From Thermoplasmatota archaeon (GTDB lineage: Archaea > Thermoplasmatota > Thermoplasmata > Thermoplasmatales > Thermoplasmataceae), in the NCBI GenBank assembly GCA_023487205.1, contig JAMDBT010000052.1, positions 1 to 34,131 on the forward strand: 34,131 nt of DNA, in the 5' to 3' direction. The position numbers were made by a program, and so were the translations under genes. A model generated the notes under the pieces. That model was given only the letters and a program-made list of their open reading frames with translations. It ran no database searches and was not told the origin of the DNA. Below are positions 31,115 through 34,131 of the stretch, one piece after another; within the stretch, counting starts at the first letter, position 1, and each line of letters opens with the position of its first letter.

Positions 31115-32985
31115 TGTCTAAAGTGATTGGAATAGATCTTGGCACGAGTAATTCTGCCGCTGCTGTTGTAATATCCGGAAAAGCCACCATAATCCCGAGC
31201 GCGGAGGGCGTTTCCGTTGGGGGAAAAGCGTTTCCCAGTTATGTCGCATTCACGAAGGATGGCCAGCTGCTTGTGGGCGAGCCCGCGAAGAGGCAGGCAC
31301 TCCTGAACCCGGAAGGCACCGTGTACGCTGCCAAGAGAAAGATGGGCACTGACTATAAGTACAAGATACTGGGGAAAGAGTATACGCCTCAGCAGATCTC
31401 TGCATTCATACTGCAGAAAATCAAGAGGGATTCAGAGGCATTTCTTGGAGAACCGGTAACTGAGGCGGTCATAACAGTTCCCGCGTATTTTGACGATAAT
31501 CAGAGACAGGCTACAAAGGACGCAGGGCAGATAGCGGGACTGGAAGTGAAGAGGATAATCAACGAACCAACCGCGGCATCATTATCCTACGGGATTGACA
31601 AACTGAAGGAATCAATGAAGATACTTGTCTTTGACCTTGGAGGAGGAACGCTGGACGTAACGATTATGGACTTCGGAGATGGTGTGTTCGAAGTTGTCTC
31701 AACTTCCGGCGACACCCAACTTGGAGGGACGGACATGGACGAGGCCATAATCAGGTATGTAAATGATAAGTTCAAGGCCAAGGAGAATGTGGATCTGATC
31801 TCGGACAAGTCTGCCTACATAAGGCTGAAAGATGCTGCGGAAAAAGCCAAAATAGAGCTTTCCACGACACTATCCACCGAAATCAACCTCCCCTACATTA
31901 CTTCAGCGAATGGAACCCCCAAGCACATCCAGATGACCTTTACCAGGGCGGAACTGGAAAATCTGATAAAACCCATTGTGGAAAGGGCAAAGAAACCGGT
32001 CGACGACGCGCTTAGGGCTGGCAAGCTTACCGTTTCAGATCTGAACAAGATAATTCTGGTGGGGGGTCCCACGAGAATCCCCTATGTCAGGCAGTTTGTT
32101 GAAACCTACATTGGCAAGAAGGTGGAGGGCGGAGTTGACCCCATGGAATGTGTTGCAATGGGCGCAGCACTTCAGGGTGCGGTCATTTCAGGGGAGATCA
32201 GAGACATTGTCCTCTTTGACGTTACACCCCTCACGCTGGGCATTGAAACGCTTGGCGGGGTTGACACTCCTATAATTCCATCGAATACGACGATTCCAAC
32301 GAAAAGGTCACAGGTATTCTCGACTGCCGCGGACATGCAGACTGCGGTGACCATACATGTGGTGCAGGGAGAGAGGCCAATGGCGAACGACAACGTTTCG
32401 CTGGGCATGTTCAACCTTGTAGGAATACCTCCCGCCCCAAGAGGCGTCCCGCAAATAGAGGTTACATTTGACATAGACGCAAACGGGATTCTGAACGTTT
32501 CCGCCGTTGACAAGGGATCTGGCAAGAGTCAGAGCATCTCCATAACTGCCAGCAACAAGCTATCGAAGGAAGAAATCGAGAAGATGAAGACTGATGCCAA
32601 GAAATTCGAGGAAGAGGACAAGAAAAAGAAAGAAGAGATTGAAACCATCAACTCCGCGGAAAACCTGGCATACCTCGCAGAGAAGACCGTCAACGATGCG
32701 GGAGATAAGGTGACTGATTCGGAGAAGACTGAAGTCAATAATGCGGTGAAGAATCTCAGAGACGCATTAGCCGCAAAGGATTTGGGTAAGATCAAAGCGG
32801 AACAGGAGTCATTATCCAAGAAGATCCAGGATATCGGAGCGAGAATGTACCAGGCTCAGCAGGCGGCGCAGTCACAGACTGCCTCTCCTGAACAAGGAAG
32901 CACGGCTTCGGAGGAAGGCCCGTCTCAGGATACGCCTCAGGATAACAAGGATGACAGCGTCATTGATGCGGATCAGACGAAATAA
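31114..32985 (+). CDS. dnaK: Hsp70 chaperone DnaK
   Basis: A 623-residue ATP-driven chaperone. The ATPase domain starts with [14 protein letters not shown] and carries [19 protein letters not shown] and [12 protein letters not shown]. The substrate-binding domain begins near [14 protein letters not shown]. The C-terminal lid has a charged helix and a low-complexity Gln/Ser/Pro tail ending [10 protein letters not shown], instead of the bacterial EEV-type end. It is full length. DnaJ follows two bases after the stop. Confidence 0.97.
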   Translation: MSKVIGIDLGTSNSAAAVVISGKATIIPSAEGVSVGGKAFPSYVAFTKDGQLLVGEPAKRQALLNPEGTVYAAKRKMGTDYKYKILGKEYTPQQISAFILQKIKRDSEAFLGEPVTEAVITVPAYFDDNQRQATKDAGQIAGLEVKRIINEPTAASLSYGIDKLKESMKILVFDLGGGTLDVTIMDFGDGVFEVVSTSGDTQLGGTDMDEAIIRYVNDKFKAKENVDLISDKSAYIRLKDAAEKAKIELSTTLSTEINLPYITSANGTPKHIQMTFTRAELENLIKPIVERAKKPVDDALRAGKLTVSDLNKIILVGGPTRIPYVRQFVETYIGKKVEGGVDPMECVAMGAALQGAVISGEIRDIVLFDVTPLTLGIETLGGVDTPIIPSNTTIPTKRSQVFSTAADMQTAVTIHVVQGERPMANDNVSLGMFNLVGIPPAPRGVPQIEVTFDIDANGILNVSAVDKGSGKSQSISITASNKLSKEEIEKMKTDAKKFEEEDKKKKEEIETINSAENLAYLAEKTVNDAGDKVTDSEKTEVNNAVKNLRDALAAKDLGKIKAEQESLSKKIQDIGARMYQAQQAAQSQTASPEQGSTASEEGPSQDTPQDNKDDSVIDADQTK

Positions 32986-32987
32986 GC

Positions 32988-34091
32988 ATGGCCAAGGACT
33001 ACTACTCAACACTCGGGGTGCAGAAGACCGCCTCCCAGGACGAAATAAAGAAAGCATTTCGGCAACTGGGTAAGAAATTCCACCCCGACCTGAACCCAAA
33101 CAACAAGAAGGAAGCAGAGGAGAAGTTCAAGGAAGTAAGCGAGGCATACGAAGTCCTTTCGGACCCGCAGAAGAGAAGCAATTACGACAGGTTTGGAACG
33201 GTTGATTTTGGCCCGGGAAGGAGTGATTTCACCTGGGACGACTTCACGCACTACTCAGAATTCAGCGACATCTTTGAACGGATTTTCGGTTCATTCGGTG
33301 GAATGGGTGGATTTGGGGATTCTTTCTTCGGCAACACCAGAAGCCGGGGACCAGATCTTGATCTGGTAGTAAGGATAAATGTCACTCTGGAAGATGTCTA
33401 TTACGGTGCGAAGAAGAACATAAGGTACCGCCGGAACACTCTTTGCCACACTTGCAACGGAACGGGTGCGAAGGACGGAAAGTTGAGCTACTGCAATACC
33501 TGCGGAGGAACCGGACAGGAACGGATCACCCAGGGTAGTGGGTTCGTGAGGATGGTCACGGTCACTTCCTGCAGGAAATGTGGCGGACGCGGCAAGTTGC
33601 CAATTGAAGCCTGCAAAGACTGTAAAGGATACGGGAGCATTAGCGCAACCGAGGAAGTGGAAATAAATATACCACGAGGGGTCCCGGATAACCAGAAAAT
33701 ACGGTACAAGGGAAAAGGCCAGGCGCACCAGGGAAGCGTGGGAGACCTGTTTGTAATCGTAGCTGTAAATGACCAGAAGGGGATAGTACGCAACGGATCA
33801 GACCTTATTGTAAGAAAGGAGATCTCCTTTCCCGAAGCTGCCCTGGGATCAGAATCGGAGATTTCACTTTTCAAGGAAAGCATCTCACTGAAAGTTCCTG
33901 CGGGGACGCAACCCGGGGAGATTATCCGGGTCAAGGGAAGTGGCCTACCAAGGATGGGTGGAAGTACCTCCGGAGATCTTCTGGTTGAGATTTCAGTTTC
34001 AGTTCCAAAACATGTTACGGGCAAGCAGAAGGAACTTCTGCAGCAGTTTGAAGATGAGAGCGGCAAGAAAAGAATTTGGAACAAGAAATAG
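32988..34091 (+). CDS. dnaJ: Hsp40 cochaperone DnaJ
   Basis: A 367-residue type I J-protein. The J-domain has His32-Pro33-Asp34 (KFHPDLNP) that triggers DnaK ATPase. A Gly/Phe-rich linker ([16 protein letters not shown]) is followed by the zinc domain with four CxxCxGxG-type repeats between about 153 and 216, and two C-terminal beta domains. All parts are present. It is the last gene of the operon. The window ends 40 bases later with no further feature. Confidence 0.96.
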   Translation: MAKDYYSTLGVQKTASQDEIKKAFRQLGKKFHPDLNPNNKKEAEEKFKEVSEAYEVLSDPQKRSNYDRFGTVDFGPGRSDFTWDDFTHYSEFSDIFERIFGSFGGMGGFGDSFFGNTRSRGPDLDLVVRINVTLEDVYYGAKKNIRYRRNTLCHTCNGTGAKDGKLSYCNTCGGTGQERITQGSGFVRMVTVTSCRKCGGRGKLPIEACKDCKGYGSISATEEVEINIPRGVPDNQKIRYKGKGQAHQGSVGDLFVIVAVNDQKGIVRNGSDLIVRKEISFPEAALGSESEISLFKESISLKVPAGTQPGEIIRVKGSGLPRMGGSTSGDLLVEISVSVPKHVTGKQKELLQQFEDESGKKRIWNKK

Positions 34092-34131
34092 TCCAAAGAA
34101 CCAATCAATACCGTATTGTGTGGCTGCTGAT

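Overview
The window reads as a chromosome segment of an aerobic archaeon of the Thermoplasmatales type. It carries an archaeal sliding clamp (PCNA), aEF-1alpha, aEF-2 with the diphthamide histidine, an archaeal uS10, an NFACT/RqcH protein, archaeal phosphoglucose/phosphomannose isomerase, and a bacterial-type grpE-dnaK-dnaJ operon of the kind Thermoplasmatales hold. Many genes have a TATA box centred 24-26 bases upstream of the start codon and no leader, including GTG and TTG starts. This is the leaderless pattern common in that group. A haem-copper oxidase operon with blue-copper proteins argues for the Ferroplasma/Picrophilus side or uncultured relatives rather than Thermoplasma itself. The species assignment is inference.

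Layout. 1-2370 is a decayed stretch: the 3' end of an IS200/IS605-type tnpB with its terminal hairpin, a frameshifted unknown gene, a start-less coding-like fragment, one intact unknown gene (1091-2053), and the last ~85 codons of a flavin disulfide oxidoreductase with an in-frame stop. 2551-8110 is ordinary chromosome: a GNAT acetyltransferase, a zinc-ribbon membrane protein, malate dehydrogenase, queD-queC (preQ0/archaeosine pathway) and a PHS-family phosphate transporter. A tRNA-Arg(CCU) lies at 8460-8534, followed by a paralogue of the unknown gene at 1091-2053. 9818-12378 is a minus-strand group of a SpoIIM-like membrane protein, PCNA, a broken GNAT gene and two very small ORFs. An MscS channel (12533-13438) runs convergent to the tuf-rpsJ-fusA translation operon (17290 to 13464).

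17678-21784 holds a LigB/MEMO-fold protein, the sugar-phosphate isomerase, the convergent NFACT gene and a truncated alpha/beta-hydrolase. 28619 down to 21763 is one tightly packed seven-gene operon on the minus strand: a small two-helix membrane protein, oxidase subunit II (CuA), oxidase subunit I, a membrane-anchored multi-cupredoxin protein, haem O synthase (CtaB), an unknown polytopic protein with a Cys-Gln-Cys-Glu motif, and a CPBP-like protein lacking one catalytic histidine. An M50 site-2-type protease is divergent from it, then comes grpE-dnaK-dnaJ.

The most promising part for new biology is the oxidase operon. Its anchored copper protein appears to be built from four cupredoxin units, of which only the first keeps a copper site. 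It also contains unknown membrane proteins translationally coupled to CtaB. Second is the lineage-specific paralogue pair of unknown function. Third is a cluster of broken reading frames just downstream of PCNA, which could be real decay or sequence error.
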